From: Panopea generosa
Lineage: Eukaryota > Mollusca > Bivalvia > Adapedonta > Hiatellidae
DNA length: 64,000 nucleotides
Direction of reading: 5' to 3'
NCBI GenBank assembly: GCA_029582155.1
Contig: CM055897.1
Span: 12,204,482-12,268,481, forward strand
Made by a program: the position numbers and the translations under genes. Positions 36,530-48,179 of the stretch are shown here, piece after piece. The number at the start of each line of letters is the position of its first letter. Positions within the stretch are counted from its first letter, which is position 1. The notes under the pieces were generated by a model. That model did not search any database. It was not told where the DNA came from and was given only the letters and a program-made list of their open reading frames with translations.

Positions 36530-37250
36530 TTTTAACTAACACTTACATCTCAAGTTATGACAGGCCCTGTAACGTTTATATGACAAGTAAGAATCTTAAT
36601 TACAGATACCCGACTAGCTGAGTTTTAACTTACAATTAAAATCTCAAGTGATTGCAGGCCTCGTAACTGTGACGTCATCAGTTAAACTCAGTTAAACTCA
36701 GATTTTAAATCTTTAGTGATTGCCTCGTAAAGTTCTGCGATGAAATCAGTCAGAATATGAGTTTAAACACATAATCGATATCTCAAGTGATTAATCTCCT
36801 GTAACTGTGATATAATCAGACAGCCGCAATCAGAATCTCAAGTGATTTCAGGACATGTAAATCAACTGATTAACTCAGTTTTAACTTAAAGTCAAAATCT
36901 CAATTGCTAAGGCCTCGTAAATATGATACGATGAGATTGAATATGTGTGTTAACTCACAATAACAATATGAAGTGATTTGAATCCCTGAAATGTGAAATA
37001 ATAATTAAGAATATCCAACTCACAATGAAAAATTACATGCTCTATAACTGTGACTTAAATAATGATTCAGAATCTTAGTTTTAACTCGTAAATGAAATCC
37101 GGAATAATTTCAACTCATATAATTGTGAAATAATGAGTGTGAATCTTATCTCAGGATCTTAATCTCAAGACACAATCCGAGTGTTTAACTCACAATTCAA
37201 TTCCCAACTGAATGATGGTACAGTAACTGAAACACAATGAGTTAAAATCT
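36530..37250. repeat. Degenerate repeats (AATCTCAAGTGATT / GTTTTAACTCA type)
   Basis: Phrases such as AAATCTCAAGTGATT, CCTCGTAACTGTGA and GTTTTAACTCACAAT recur at irregular spacing of about 60-90 bp. This looks like an old, strongly diverged tandem array. Confidence 0.55.
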
Positions 37251-38019
37251 AATATTTAGGCTCACGGGGGTGATACTGTTGGTCAATATCCTTCTTCCGG
37301 CATGATTAGTGGACATTTTAAATTAATAAAATGGACATTTGGCAAATGATATTATTTTTAACTATTTTTTAAATATATAGTTACACGATGTACACATGAA
37401 CTTAAAATACTCCCAATGCATATTCAGATCCTAAATTTCGTATTCATTTCGAAAAGGGACATCACTCTGGTTTGAAAGAATCATGACGCCATTAGTTGTT
37501 TCTACTTTCAGAAAGTACCACTAGGAGATTCCATATTTCCATATGGTTATTCATTCGGATGTTAATACCTAGAAGTATGGATTTTCCCGCACATCCCACA
37601 ATTCATAGCACTCTAAACGCATTACCAAATTATGACGTGTATCATCTTCCACTGAAGAAATGACCAATCAGTGTGCTTGTGAAACGGACCCAGCTGGAAG
37701 AGCTATGGCCGTTTGTGCAGTAATAAACCCCAGTAATTTGTATACTGCAGATTGGAAGACCCGGATGTTAACTTAACATCAGCATCTTCCAAACGCATTA
37801 TAACTGGAAGTATTAATTCCTTGGCTACGTTTAAACGGTAATATTTGACTGTTTCAATATCGTAGTGTTACACTTCCAAGATGCATTCCAAACTGAAGTA
37901 CGTATTAGGTGATTAAGTGTATTCAGTAAACAGGTTCCATTAAAACTATGTAACACTGGTTCAATAACTATAGTTGCCCTTTACTATTCGGATTCCCATT
38001 TTCTACATAATGTATTTGT

Positions 38020-38260
38020 GTCACGTGAGTACATTCATGTACTGTACAGTCACATAACATGAACTTAGTTAAAATGAACGTTAGTGTTCAGGCATACAAA
38101 TAATAACTCTCCAAAGTTGCATTCTTTGTAGTTCAAATCAGTATCATTCTGTCAGCAATGCCAGTGTGGTATTTACAAAATGTCTAAAAACGTTTGATGC
38201 GCATTCTGTCCCATTTGCCATAAATGTTATTATTGATGTAAATACTTATAAGCATATATA
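38020..38260 (+). repeat. Copy of an intron-1 duplicated module (fragment X1)
   Basis: The blocks TCACGTGAGTACATTCATGT and AAACGTTTGATGCGCATTCT have diverged counterparts at 48045-48175 and 41395-41580 respectively. It is part of an ancient duplication inside K2P intron 1. Confidence 0.45.
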
Positions 38261-38804
38261 CCAAGGAATTATATAGAGAAGGAAAAGCAACTGTTTGAGA
38301 TTGTGTGAACGCTCGCTTATCTACGCAAAACTTTCGCAATATTTGTGTTTAAAATTGTTGAAGTACTTGTGATTACAAAATTTGTTTACTGCAGCTAAAA
38401 CAACGACAGATTACGATAAATTTTCCTTCAAACATCAATCTATTTAGTTCAAGAGCATTTTGCGTGATCGAAATATGTTTAAACATCTAAGATTTCATAC
38501 AAATTACAGTTTGTGTAAAAAAAATCAGTTGCCTGAATGATTAATTTGCAAATCATGAGCTTTCGTGTACTGTTTCTTCAACATTTAGTCAGGAGATGCA
38601 AGTTTTCTATCTTTTATATACAAGTCCTTGCATAAACGTTCATAATAATTATAGTTTATTATAAAGTATGAAAGGTTCTGTCAGCGTTATAAGATATTTT
38701 ATAGTATTCCCATTATCTATAATTGTAGTTTTAAAACATACACTGTGTTTCGTCTGATCGCAAAGCCATGTGCGAATGTCTCGCTGAAAGACTGAGTTAA
38801 CAGT

Positions 38805-39085
38805 ATTGTTCAGTCTCACCAGTGATTTAATTACGGAACTCTGTTTATATGTCTCTGGTTTCACCAGTGACTTAATTTCGGAGCTCTTTTATATGTATAT
38901 GGTTTCACCAGTGACTTAATTACGGAGCTCTGTTTATGTCTCTGGTTTCACCAGTGACTTAATTACGGAGCTCTGTTTATATGTCTCTGGTTTCACCAGT
39001 GACTTAATTACGGAGCTCTGTTTATGTCTCTGGTTTCACCAGTGACTTAATTTCGGAGTTCTGTTTATATGTTTCTGGTTTCGCA
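38805..39085. repeat. ~45-bp minisatellite, about six copies
   Basis: The unit contains CTCTGGTTTCACCAGTGACT followed by TAATTACGGAGCTCTGTTTA, with units of about 41 or 45 bp depending on loss of TATATG. Confidence 0.9.
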
Positions 39086-39089
39086 CATG

Positions 39090-39980
39090 CCAAATGTTGC
39101 GTTTTTTCGATCCCCGACCAGACCCGATGGCCCCTTAAGAACACTCAGTACTTGTTCTAAACATATAAAATCGAAAGAGATTTATTTGGGCTAAAATAAG
39201 ATTTTAATCTATATGACTGAACAAAATAAAAATATGCCTACACTTTAACAAACGTGTATGTTTCCACCTTAAATACACGCACATTCAATGTAGCTATATC
39301 TAAAACCTTAACGGCAAAAGTAATGAACCTGCATCATGTTAGTATATAAACAGTTTATTACAATGTAAAATTAACACATGAATGGACTAGAATCCTTGGA
39401 CATGCATGTTGGATAAATATCATTGTACGTTAAACTAAAATCCTTCTCTGTTAACAAAATATTTAATCTTCGAAACATATTTCTTCTTTTTTACATTAAT
39501 TTTATACTTGGTATCTTGTTTATAGTGATATCTCCGTGCGTAGGACAGTGGCTTGTCACTGGGGATCTGAGTTAGAATTCCAGTATTTCTGTGTCAACTA
39601 TATCAGACTCGTCACAGCTTTACAGAAATGTTGTAAGCAAATGTAAACACCATTTAATAAACACTTCAACTAATACAAAATTCATAACTATGACTACAAA
39701 ATAATTTGAGTGTTATTATCTTACTATCTTTAAGGGTGTATATTTATGCGCCAGCAAAAAAACGTGATAACATTTTTTTCTTCAAAAATACATTGATATC
39801 ATTAATGCATCTAACCTTTTTTTAGGTATTGATCATAATAAACATTTTATGCTTGCAAAATCAAGTAGAAAGGAAAACAATTACAGATTTTCGTTATGAT
39901 ATAATAATATACTCGACAAAACATACAACAACGTTAGTCATGAACGAAACTTGATAAGATTGATTGCTTGATTGATTGAT
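39090..39980. other. K2P intron 1, nothing recognised
   Basis: AT-rich sequence, no supported feature. Confidence 0.5.
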
Positions 39981-39984
39981 TGAT

Positions 39985-40240
39985 TGATTGAATATTTAGC
40001 GTCATTTTATGTCAACGAGGGCTAACAGACGATGAGTTCACCTAACCACTGTTTCCTGGGATCCTGAAAGGTTAACCAGTACTCGAGCACATCCCATCTC
40101 AGCAAATAACTAATAAATCCCCCCACTTGAATCAGCGCTGAGAGACGAATGATAATGAGACACAATGTCGTATATCAATCATCACGGAGACTGTTGCTGG
40201 GCAGGGATTCGAACTCACGGCCCCTGGATTAATAGTAAAT
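39985..40240 (-). mobile_element. tRNA-derived SINE, family C
   Basis: On the minus strand it carries GTGAGTTCGAATCCCTGCCC (B box), then a GTGTCTCATTATCATTCGTC block, GAGTACTGGTTAACCTTTCA and a GAACTCATCGTCTGTTAGCC tail ending in a (TCAA)n run. These match the copy at 4890-5140. The left (head) limit is approximate. Confidence 0.7.
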
Positions 40241-40639
40241 TTAATAAGAAGAAATAAACCACGTTACTAGCAAAACCCTTGTATGTGAGCAAAGTACATA
40301 GTTTACTGATAATGACTCGTGCAAAAAAGTGTGCGTGCGTGACTGTTTCAGTATTTGTGGTCATTTAAATCGGGCAATCGGTAAAACATTTATGCAACTT
40401 TGTTCCGTCGTTTTGTTTAATCGACCTATATATTGTATACACTATGTTGTCTCATTAATATTGAAAACAGCTGTCAACATCGCCGTATAATGTTTTATGT
40501 TTTAATGCTGTATTGACTGAGTGTGTCTTTATTTTAATCAAGCATTGATAAAATAAAGCAATCAACATTTTAACAAATCGATCTATCTGGAAACGTGGCT
40601 CTTTGCGTCTGCATGGTTTACATAATGTAGGACAACAGA

Positions 40640-40915
40640 ATACATAAATTGAATGTATTACTAAATTACAGACTTGACAGTTTACGTGCAATTCAGTAAT
40701 TGTGTTAACGTGACTGTGGTGTGAAATTTACAGCTAGCATTTTGGCATTACAAATTAATAATAGGGTATCTGCATCGATTAAAGTCTCACTGGCTCCGAC
40801 AATACATATTTTTTATAATTATAGTTTTAAAGAACAGTTATGGTCCTTCAGAGGACTAATTTATTTATATTTGTTAAAACAGAATATATGTAATACCGAC
40901 AAAATAGAACCTGTG

Positions 40916-40950
<35 letters not shown>

Positions 40951-41580
40951 CTTCGTTTCATTCTGTACTTATCCTCTACTTAAATGCATGCAGAAGAAGA
41001 AGAAGAAGAAGAAGAAGCACTGTGGTGCATATTTAAGATAATGTTGAAATAACGATTATCTCTTTTGATTTTGCCGTCGCACCTTCTATAAATATAGGTT
41101 TACAATTCGGCCCGATTGCGCGTAATCTAAGAGAAAACCATATAAGATAAGATAACATGGCGCAGTTTTGTAAATATTGTACTGCGTTACAATACAAACA
41201 ATAATTAGTTTTTCTCCCTCTATGTAATGAATATATCCAATTATCACATAATTTACGGTGCAGGCCTATGAACTTATGACATTTTTTTATATTTCGTAAA
41301 AGAGGTGATATGTTAAGTAAATGGTATATATTGTATATATTTTGAAAGTTATTACTATTTGTAGAACATCTATCCTACATAGCTTCGAAACACGACTACT
41401 AAACCTAGTCAAACATTCCCAGGTAATTAGTCGACTTGAACGATATCAGTTTTTGTGAAGTATTCTTTTGTATTCTTAATAGTTTAAATATAATCAAATG
41501 GTGTTGACGTGGTCTTTACAAACGTTTGATGCACATTCTGACGACATTTCCTTGAAAGTTATTATTTATGAACCAGACAT
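40640..41580 (+). repeat. Diverged duplicate of intron-1 module (pairs with 51440-53220)
   Basis: Blocks with clear counterparts elsewhere in the same intron: GTGTTAACGTGACTGTGGTG and TAGCATTTTGGCATTAC (against 51477-51532), TTTGTAAATATTGTACTGCG and TTACAATACAAACAAT (against 53153-53190), and GAAGTATTCTTTTGTATTCT (against about 48148). It has no coding content. Confidence 0.6.
40918..40948. repeat. (TA)n microsatellite
   Basis: About 15 TA units. A short (AGA)n run follows near 40993. Confidence 0.95.
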
Positions 41581-41989
41581 AAGATGTGACTTTAGTGTAG
41601 CTTTAAATTAACTTAATGATTTTGAATGGCGTATTGATGTTGAAAACGCCCTTTCATATAATGTTGTGTGAGATCTAGGAACATGTAATGTATCACTGGT
41701 AGACGATCTGAAGTTGTTCCCATGTTTTTAAGAACATTTAGACAACAGAGTATTTATATATTCTGGTGCTTGATCATTTATTGATTTGTAAACCATAATG
41801 CATGTATGATATTTGATTGGTTTATGAAAAAGAATGTAATGAAGAGCATTAAACATTTGATTGGAAGGAGTAGTCTTTTTTGTAGTTTTAATATTCGTTC
41901 ATTGTTATTTGCAGAGCACCGACCCCATATAATATAGCAAGAAAGCTGATTGGTTTTGTTTTTGAATGTAAGCAAGCGAAGCTTTTGTA

Positions 41990-44505
41990 TACTAATTCCT
42001 TAAATAAATTTAATAAATATAAAAGTAATGAAAATAGAATAGAAATGTGTAACTTAAAGTCAACTTATAAGACACTTATTAAAAAGAAAAAACGCTGTTA
42101 AGAATATAAAAAAATTAAAGATATTGAAAGATTACGTCATGGTAAACCAAAAGATTTTTGGAAGCTTTTTTCAAACAAAAATAAATTTAGAAAAAGTATT
42201 AATATTAGTAAAGTAGCTTTTTATGATTATTTTTCTAATCTTAATGAGAAGTTGCCAAGCGCATCAAATGCTGATGCTGAGACTTTTTGTAATGATTAAG
42301 ATTTTAATTCAACTAATTGTTCTTTTGAAGAACTCGATATGCCAATAACTGTGTCAGAAATAGAAAAATGTATAAAAAGTTTAAAGAAAAATAAAGCCTT
42401 TGCTGGTGACCTACTACTAAATGAATATTTTATTGAATCTTGTGATATATTGGCTTCACATCTTGTTGATATTTTTAACGGTATTTTTAATTCTGGTCAT
42501 TTTCCTGATAATTGATCAGAAGCGATTATGGTGCCTATTTATAAGAAAAATGGCCCAGACGATGTCAATAATTACAGAGGTATAAGCTTAGTCAGTTGTT
42601 TATCTAAGATATTTACGGGTATTTTAAATAAGCGAATTAATACTTGTATTGAAAATAATAATATTGTGAGTGACGCTCAATTTGGATTTAGACGTGGAAG
42701 GTCGACAGTTGATGCAATATTTGTACTTAATTCCATTATACAAAAAGTATTATTAAAAAATGACCGCTTAGCTTGTGCATTTGTAGACCTAAAGAAAGCT
42801 TTTGATAGTATTTATCGAAATGGTTTATGGTTTAAACTTAATCGATTGGGTGTTAATGCTAAAATGTTACGAATTATTCGTGACATGTACTCAAATGTGA
42901 AAGCATGTGTTAAGGGATGTAACTCCTATTCCGAGTTTTTTTAATGTGCTATCGGTTTAAAGCAAGGGGAAGTAATTTCTCCTCTGTTGTTTTCATTATT
43001 TTTGGAAGATCTAGAGCTATACTTGTGCGAAGATCCAAACTGTGGCATGAACTTGGATGACACTACATTTATTTTAATGCTTTTTGCTGATGATATGGTG
43101 ATATTAGGTAAAAACCCGACTGATCTGCAAAAAAGTATTAATCTTTTACATAAATATTGTGAAACTTGGGAGGTAAGAGGTGAATTCTGCTAAAAATAAG
43201 ATTGGTGTATTTCGAAAAAGGGGTCCTTTAAAAGCGATGAAAATTGGACTTTTAATAATCAACCTTTAGAAGTAGTGAATGATTTTAGTTATCTGGGTAC
43301 TGTTTTCAATTATACCGGTAACTATTCTCTTAATCAGGAAGCATTGACTGGAAAGGGTCCTAAAGCATTAAACATTTTACTGGCAAATACTCGTAAATAT
43401 ACATTGAAACCTAAAACTGTCTGTCAATTATTTGATGCCTTTGTTGGCTCAACTCTTAATTATGCCTGCGAAATATGGGGATTTTCCAAATCAAAAGAAA
43501 TCGAAAGAATTCATCTGAAATTTTGTAAATATTTATTAAATGTTAAAACCTCGACAAGTAATATGGGTGTATATGGAGAGTTAGGTAGATACCCATTGTA
43601 TATAAATAGATATGTTCGTATGATTAAATACTGGACTAAAATTGTTAATTCTGATAACATTATAGTTAAATATTTATATAATTCATTACTTATTGATTGT
43701 AATAAAAGTGGTAAGAATTGGGTAAAAAACATCAAAAATCTACTGGATGATTATGGATTTTCGTATATATGGTCAAGTACTGATGATGCAAATTTGTTAA
43801 ACTTCCATATTGTTTTTAAAGAGAGAGTACCAGATAATTTTAAACAAAAATGGTTTAATGAAATCGAAAACAGTCGTTCACTATGTACTTATAAAATTTT
43901 TAAAAACTACTTTAAAATTCGAAAATTATTTAGATATGCTTCCAAGAAAATTAAGAATTCCTATGTCAAGATTAAGATTATCTTCACATCAGTTGAAAGT
44001 TGAAACCGGTCGCTATGCACAGAACAGAATTGAACGTAACTTGCGTTATTGTACTCTATGTAACTTTAACGACATAGAAGATGAATACCATTTTGTGTTA
44101 ATATGTCCTAGTTATCAGGATATCCGTAAAAGCTTTATGAAATCATATTATTATAAACGGCCAAGTATGATATAATTCATTGAGTTAATGCAAAGTAAGA
44201 AGTATTCAGTCTTGTTAAATTTGTGTAAGTTTATTCATCAAGCTTTTAGTACTCGCAATTCCTTGTACAATCAAAATACATAATATATACATCTATCTTT
44301 TTGTGTTGATCAACTCAAGTATTTATTTGACAAAGTATTTAAATGTTTAATTTATATTTGTCCAACCTCAAAACCTATTAAAATATATGTATTTAAATAA
44401 CGTAATTTTCTAATTTAAAAGAATCTAACATAATATTCTGAATATGTATGTTATGAGAAACATTATATGTTTAAATTACTGAATAAAGAATTTGAATCTT
44501 GAATC
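41990..44505 (+). pseudogene. Non-LTR retrotransposon (LINE) relic with reverse transcriptase
   Basis: This encodes a decayed LINE reverse transcriptase. Blocks in order: a linker with GKPKDFWKLFSNKNK; then MVPIYKKNGPDDVNNYRGIS, FGFRRGRSTVDAIF, ACAFVDLKKAFDS, GLKQGEVISPLLFSLF and the catalytic FADDMVIL. A thumb/connection part follows (DFSYLGTVFNYTGNYSLNQE), and near the end a Cys/His motif, C-T-L-C...H...C. One frame carries most of it, broken by stops at 42099, 42297, 42513, 42942 and 43191. Frame changes lie near 43170-43240 and 43930. No endonuclease domain is seen, so it is 5'-truncated. The 3' end is marked by AATAAAGAATTTGAATCTTG followed by another AATCTT, a short tail repeat usual for LINEs. 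It lies in K2P intron 1 in the sense orientation and is inactive. Confidence 0.88.
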
Positions 44506-44509
44506 TTAA

Positions 44510-44760
44510 ATCTATAATACATCCATAATCAAACAAAGGTAATTTCCTAAGTGCTATTGTTCTTGTGATATTTTGACATGCACTACCTATTTGTTTTTCC
44601 CGACTCAATGTTTGATCAATGTGTATGCCTAAACGTTTTAGAACTTCAGTTGCTTGAATTATAATGCCGTCTAATTTAATGTCTAGTGCGTTGTTATTTG
44701 ATATATCAAATTTGGATCCTAAAGTCACTGAGAATGTTTTATTGGCATGTTTAATCATTT
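44510..44760 (-). pseudogene. LINE reverse transcriptase C-terminal fragment
   Basis: The minus-strand frame contains TEVLKRLGIHIDQTLSREKQ and PLFDYGCI, the pattern that follows the catalytic domain in CR1/jockey-type LINE proteins (x-L-G-x-x-I-D ... L-P-x-x-D-Y-G-x-I). Only about 80 codons remain. It abuts the 3' end of the plus-strand LINE, which may have inserted into it. Confidence 0.7.
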
Positions 44761-45299
44761 CGGAATGAAAGAGACTCTATTTAATGATAAACAACACACA
44801 CACAACACAACACAACACAACATATATTTTATTATAGTCTCACCTCTATCACATTACAAACATAAATGTATAAAACATTGACAAAAATAAAAAGTGAAGT
44901 TAAGAGAGGCTCTTTACAGAGCTATGAGAGACTGATTGTTATTTTTCTACACGTATACATTTAAAATTAACAACATATTGTTTTTTTAAAATAAAACAGC
45001 AGCATTTTCTACATTCATTAAGACTAAAAAATAAAGGAGAAGAAAAACAACAACATAATAAAACATCATTTAGATTGACTATTAAAATTATATACAATTA
45101 AAGTATATATTTACACTTTATCAGATTTACAAATAAAAAAGTAAGATTTTATTCTAATATATATAAATAACGGTAAAAAATAATTATTATAAATTTAAAT
45201 CAATTATATAAAATAGTTTTTCTATGTTTTAAAAAGTTGAAGCAGATTTTTGCAGATAATCTATTACTTTATTATCTTTACAGCTTAACATATTACGTA
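44761..45299. other. AT-rich sequence, possibly LINE 3' UTR
   Basis: An (ACAAC)n-like stretch lies near 44795-44822. Otherwise AT-rich and without features. Being directly downstream of the minus-strand LINE coding relic, it may be that element's 3' UTR. Confidence 0.35.
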
Positions 45300-45303
45300 A
45301 TTA

Positions 45304-46408
45304 TTATTGAATTGTTAAGCTTCTAAACTCAGTATTTTCCATGCTTATTTGATCTAAATAGCTATTTCTAATATCATCATATATTGGACAGGATAGTAAT
45401 AGATGTTCTTCATCTTCGATAGTATTTATACTGTGGAAACATTTTCTCTCTTCAGCAGGTAATTGTTCATAACGGCCAGTTTCTATACGAATTGGAGCTA
45501 CTCCGCATCGAAATTTTGAATAAGCACTGCGATGAGACTGAGGCATTAAACAATTAACTTAACCTTCAACTTTATATTCAGTTTTAAAACATTTATATAG
45601 ACGTAACTTATTTCTACCATTGCCTTGACGTGCATTTTCCCTATTAATGTCATTAATCAAATCACTTTTTAATTGTTCAGATTTAACTATAAACATTATG
45701 TCTTTTAAATAAGTTATGTGTCCACGGTTGAGTAATCGGTAATTAATATTTGCTTCCTCAAACATCGAGTGAACTCTAAAGTTCCAGTTTTTACAATTTT
45801 TTCGAGCATTTGTAGTTGACCATTGGTTACTTTTTTAATTAAGTCTATTTGCATCCATTAAAAAAAATCTAGACCACTGGGTCACTGTAGTCCTCCACTG
45901 TTTCGCTAGTGTTTGCTCCCAGCCTGTGTCACCGAGCACTCCGGCATTTGGCATATATCGCCCTATCCCGAGAAAGAATCTGACTGCACGTAGCTGCACA
46001 GTTGTGATACAAGCGTGTTGCTTACTTCCCCATATGGCAGCCCCGTAGCTGATTGTGCTCCACACCATAGTATCGTATAGCTTCGTGTATGTTCCAAATG
46101 GTAAGCCCCCAAACGATTTAAACTTAGAAATGACAAGACTTAGTGCTCTATTTGCTGATTTAGCCACATGTTTGGCCATCTCATCATAGTTTAAATGTTC
46201 AGTTAAAAACAGCCCTACGTATTTATATCTATCTACTATTTGTAATAGTTTGTCGCCACAGTTGAACGCTTGTTCTGTTCTTGGTTTTGCGTTTGGCAGG
46301 AAGTGAACAACGTTGGATTTTTCTTCGTTTATTGTCATTATGTTGACCTCGCACCATATTCATCAAGTATTATGTGTAGATCGTTTTCAGATGAAACCAG
46401 TATAACGC
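45304..46408 (-). pseudogene. 5'-truncated LINE relic, C-terminal half of reverse transcriptase protein
   Basis: One minus-strand frame runs from about 46408 to 45304 with only a few TAA/TGA stops (one just before codon ATG 46338, then 45835-45837 and 45556-45558). The visible start, VILVSSENDLHIILDEYG, is what normally follows the catalytic Y/F-A-D-D motif, so the copy is cut just downstream of the active site. Next come MTINEEKSNVVHF, the RYKYVGLFLTEHLNYDEMAK block, and YGAAIWGSKQHACITTVQLR. The terminus has a Cys/His motif in the order C...HS...EDEEHLLLSCP, preceded by RSAYSKFRCGVAPIRIETGR. The family looks distinct from the plus-strand LINE, though it has the same C-terminal architecture. 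Confidence 0.85.
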
Positions 46409-46427
46409 ATTATTTTAAAACTAAAAG

Positions 46428-46750
46428 ATATGGCAGACTACACACATGCAGTGCCGTATGGGAGCGTCATAAACAGTATTGAAGTACCCCCAACTTCCCA
46501 ATTTTTGAAACATCATCTACGAGAAGAAAGGTAGGACCATTAAACCACGGCTCACTCAAACACCCAATGAGAGTGATTGAGGGCCAATTTTGACTGACAC
46601 TCGATCGTGCGACAAGGCAACGAGAGCGCCGCGACATTGAAGGTGTAGAGTGGGACAGCCACTGGACAGATCAGCCGAATTTCAGCGATCAATGTTCAGA
46701 TGTGTCAACCGAGACACACGCTCCGGTAGTGTTTAATAGCACCGCACTAT
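46428..46750 (+). other. Highly conserved duplicated island, copy 1 (function unknown)
   Basis: About 320 bp, clearly GC-richer than its surroundings, match 53535-53860 with only about five differences by eye. The DNA to the right of both copies is still homologous but strongly diverged. The island starts at ATATGGCAGACTACACACAT, directly after the truncated LINE. A small ORF begins there: 34 codons from 46430 to the stop at 46532-46534, starting MADYTHAVPYGSVINSIEVP. It is intact in both copies with one conservative change (Leu or Met). A CACTATATAAACC motif lies near the right edge. I recognise neither the protein nor an RNA family. Confidence 0.6.
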
Positions 46751-47198
46751 ATAAACCATTAGTATTATTTATTAATAACACTATGGTGTCTTTTTTAGCG
46801 ATTCACTTGATCATACGCAATAAATAAAATTTATGTTAAATAGTATGTTGCTTTCTGTATTTACAGTAGGACCCATAAAAAAAATATGAAAATGTGTTTG
46901 CATTTATTAAAATGTGAGAGCAAACAATGCTCATTTTCAATTTTATACAACTGACTTATTCTTCATGTTCGATAATCATAATATGACGAGCAGATTGCTC
47001 ATTCACTTATTCAAACTTACCAAGAACTATAATTATATTAGAACTATAATTGTTTGTTTTTATTGCATCAATCAAATGTTAAAACTATATTCAGGCGCAC
47101 TTACCGCAGATGTACACACAGGATTTTGTTTGCTGGGCTAAACTAAGTTGTTGATGTGTAAATCGAAATAGACCAAACATGCAAATAAAGACATGATA
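46751..47198 (+). repeat. Diverged right flank of the duplicated island
   Basis: Phrases such as TTAGCGATTCACTTGATCAT and TTCATGTTCGATAA match 53893-54080 with many substitutions and indels, so this is the older part of the duplication. Confidence 0.6.
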
Positions 47199-47349
47199 AA
47201 TATAATACCATGTTAGTGCCTGATTGTCTAAAATTTATCAGGTTCGGCTCGAAAAAAGTTAAGCACTCGCTAAGGCTCGTGTCTAATTTTGTTCTCTACT
47301 TCACCTGATAAAGTTTAGATTATCTGGCACTAACATGGTATTCTCTATT
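47199..47349. mobile_element. Small foldback MITE, copy 1
   Basis: The left arm AATACCATGTTAGTGCCTGA (then TTGTCTAAA) and the right-arm complement of it, ending TGGCACTAACATGGTATT, form arms of about 40 bp around a loop of about 70 bp. The inner stem has ATTTATCAGGT / ACCTGATAAAGT. There is no ORF. Confidence 0.8.
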
Positions 47350-47555
47350 TACCATGTCAATGCATTCATTTCTGTTGATAAACAGCCTGCCTGATAATCA
47401 TAGGTTTACCCCGTCCATGCAAGTTTATCAGGCATATGGCGTCATTATGTATAGTTACACATATTGACCTGAACAGAATCTCTACATGCTGTAACGAAAC
47501 TTGATGATGATTTTCAACTTCATTAAACAGACAAATTAGAGATATTGGCATGATA

Positions 47556-47710
47556 AAGAGAATACCAGGTTAGTATCTGATTTTATCAACTTCATCAGGT
47601 TCAGCACGAAAAAAAACAAAGACTTGAAAAAGCCTCGTCCTGTTGGTTTTTTTTCTAAGCCTCACCTAATAAAGTTGATAATATCAGACACTGACATGAT
47701 ATTTTATATA
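47556..47710. mobile_element. Small foldback MITE, copy 2
   Basis: It has the same plan as 47199-47349, only about 200 bp away: the left arm AATACCAGGTTAGTATCTGA and the right arm ATCAGACACTGACATGATAT, with TTTATCAACTTCATCAGGTT inside. The sequence is diverged from copy 1, so it is an older insertion or an independent one. Confidence 0.75.
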
Positions 47711-48175
47711 CAACGGATGATTAATGGACCAGCTGTTGTTGTTTTTGTTTTGACACTGAACCAGCAGATACACAATTAACAAAACATAAGCTATCATTTT
47801 GAAAATGCTTTCAAGTGTGTTTAATTACCTGAAATATATTAACGCTACATATTGGTGTCTGGGGAGACACCGGTCTGCCAATTACTAGTACATGTACTTC
47901 AATCAGTTCATTGATTGAAGATTGGCGTCCAATATCAACAAAATTCGATAAGGAATTCTCACGTCTTCGTTTATGATAATATTGATAAATTATAATATTT
48001 CTTGTGTCCAAACATACATTGAACTGGACAGGTCAGGTCATTTTGCCGTGTCACATAAGTACATTCATTTATTGTCCAGTATATCAATTTATTAAAACCT
48101 AAACACATCAGTAATATTAGTTGAACTGAACGATACCAGTGTTTGTAAAGTATTCTTTTGTATTGTTGGTAGTTA
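47711..48175 (+). repeat. Continuation of the diverged intron-1 duplication
   Basis: TTAATGGACCAGCTGTTGTT, AACAAAACATAAGCTA, GTCTGCCAATTACTAGTA and TTGAACTGGACAGGTC have counterparts in the same order at 54300-54630. The right end also matches fragments at 38020 and 41440. Confidence 0.65.
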
Positions 48176-48179
48176 ATAT

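Noticed and set aside
42528-44175. Active reverse transcriptase gene
   Set aside because: In-frame stops and at least two frame changes, and no endonuclease domain. It is a relic.
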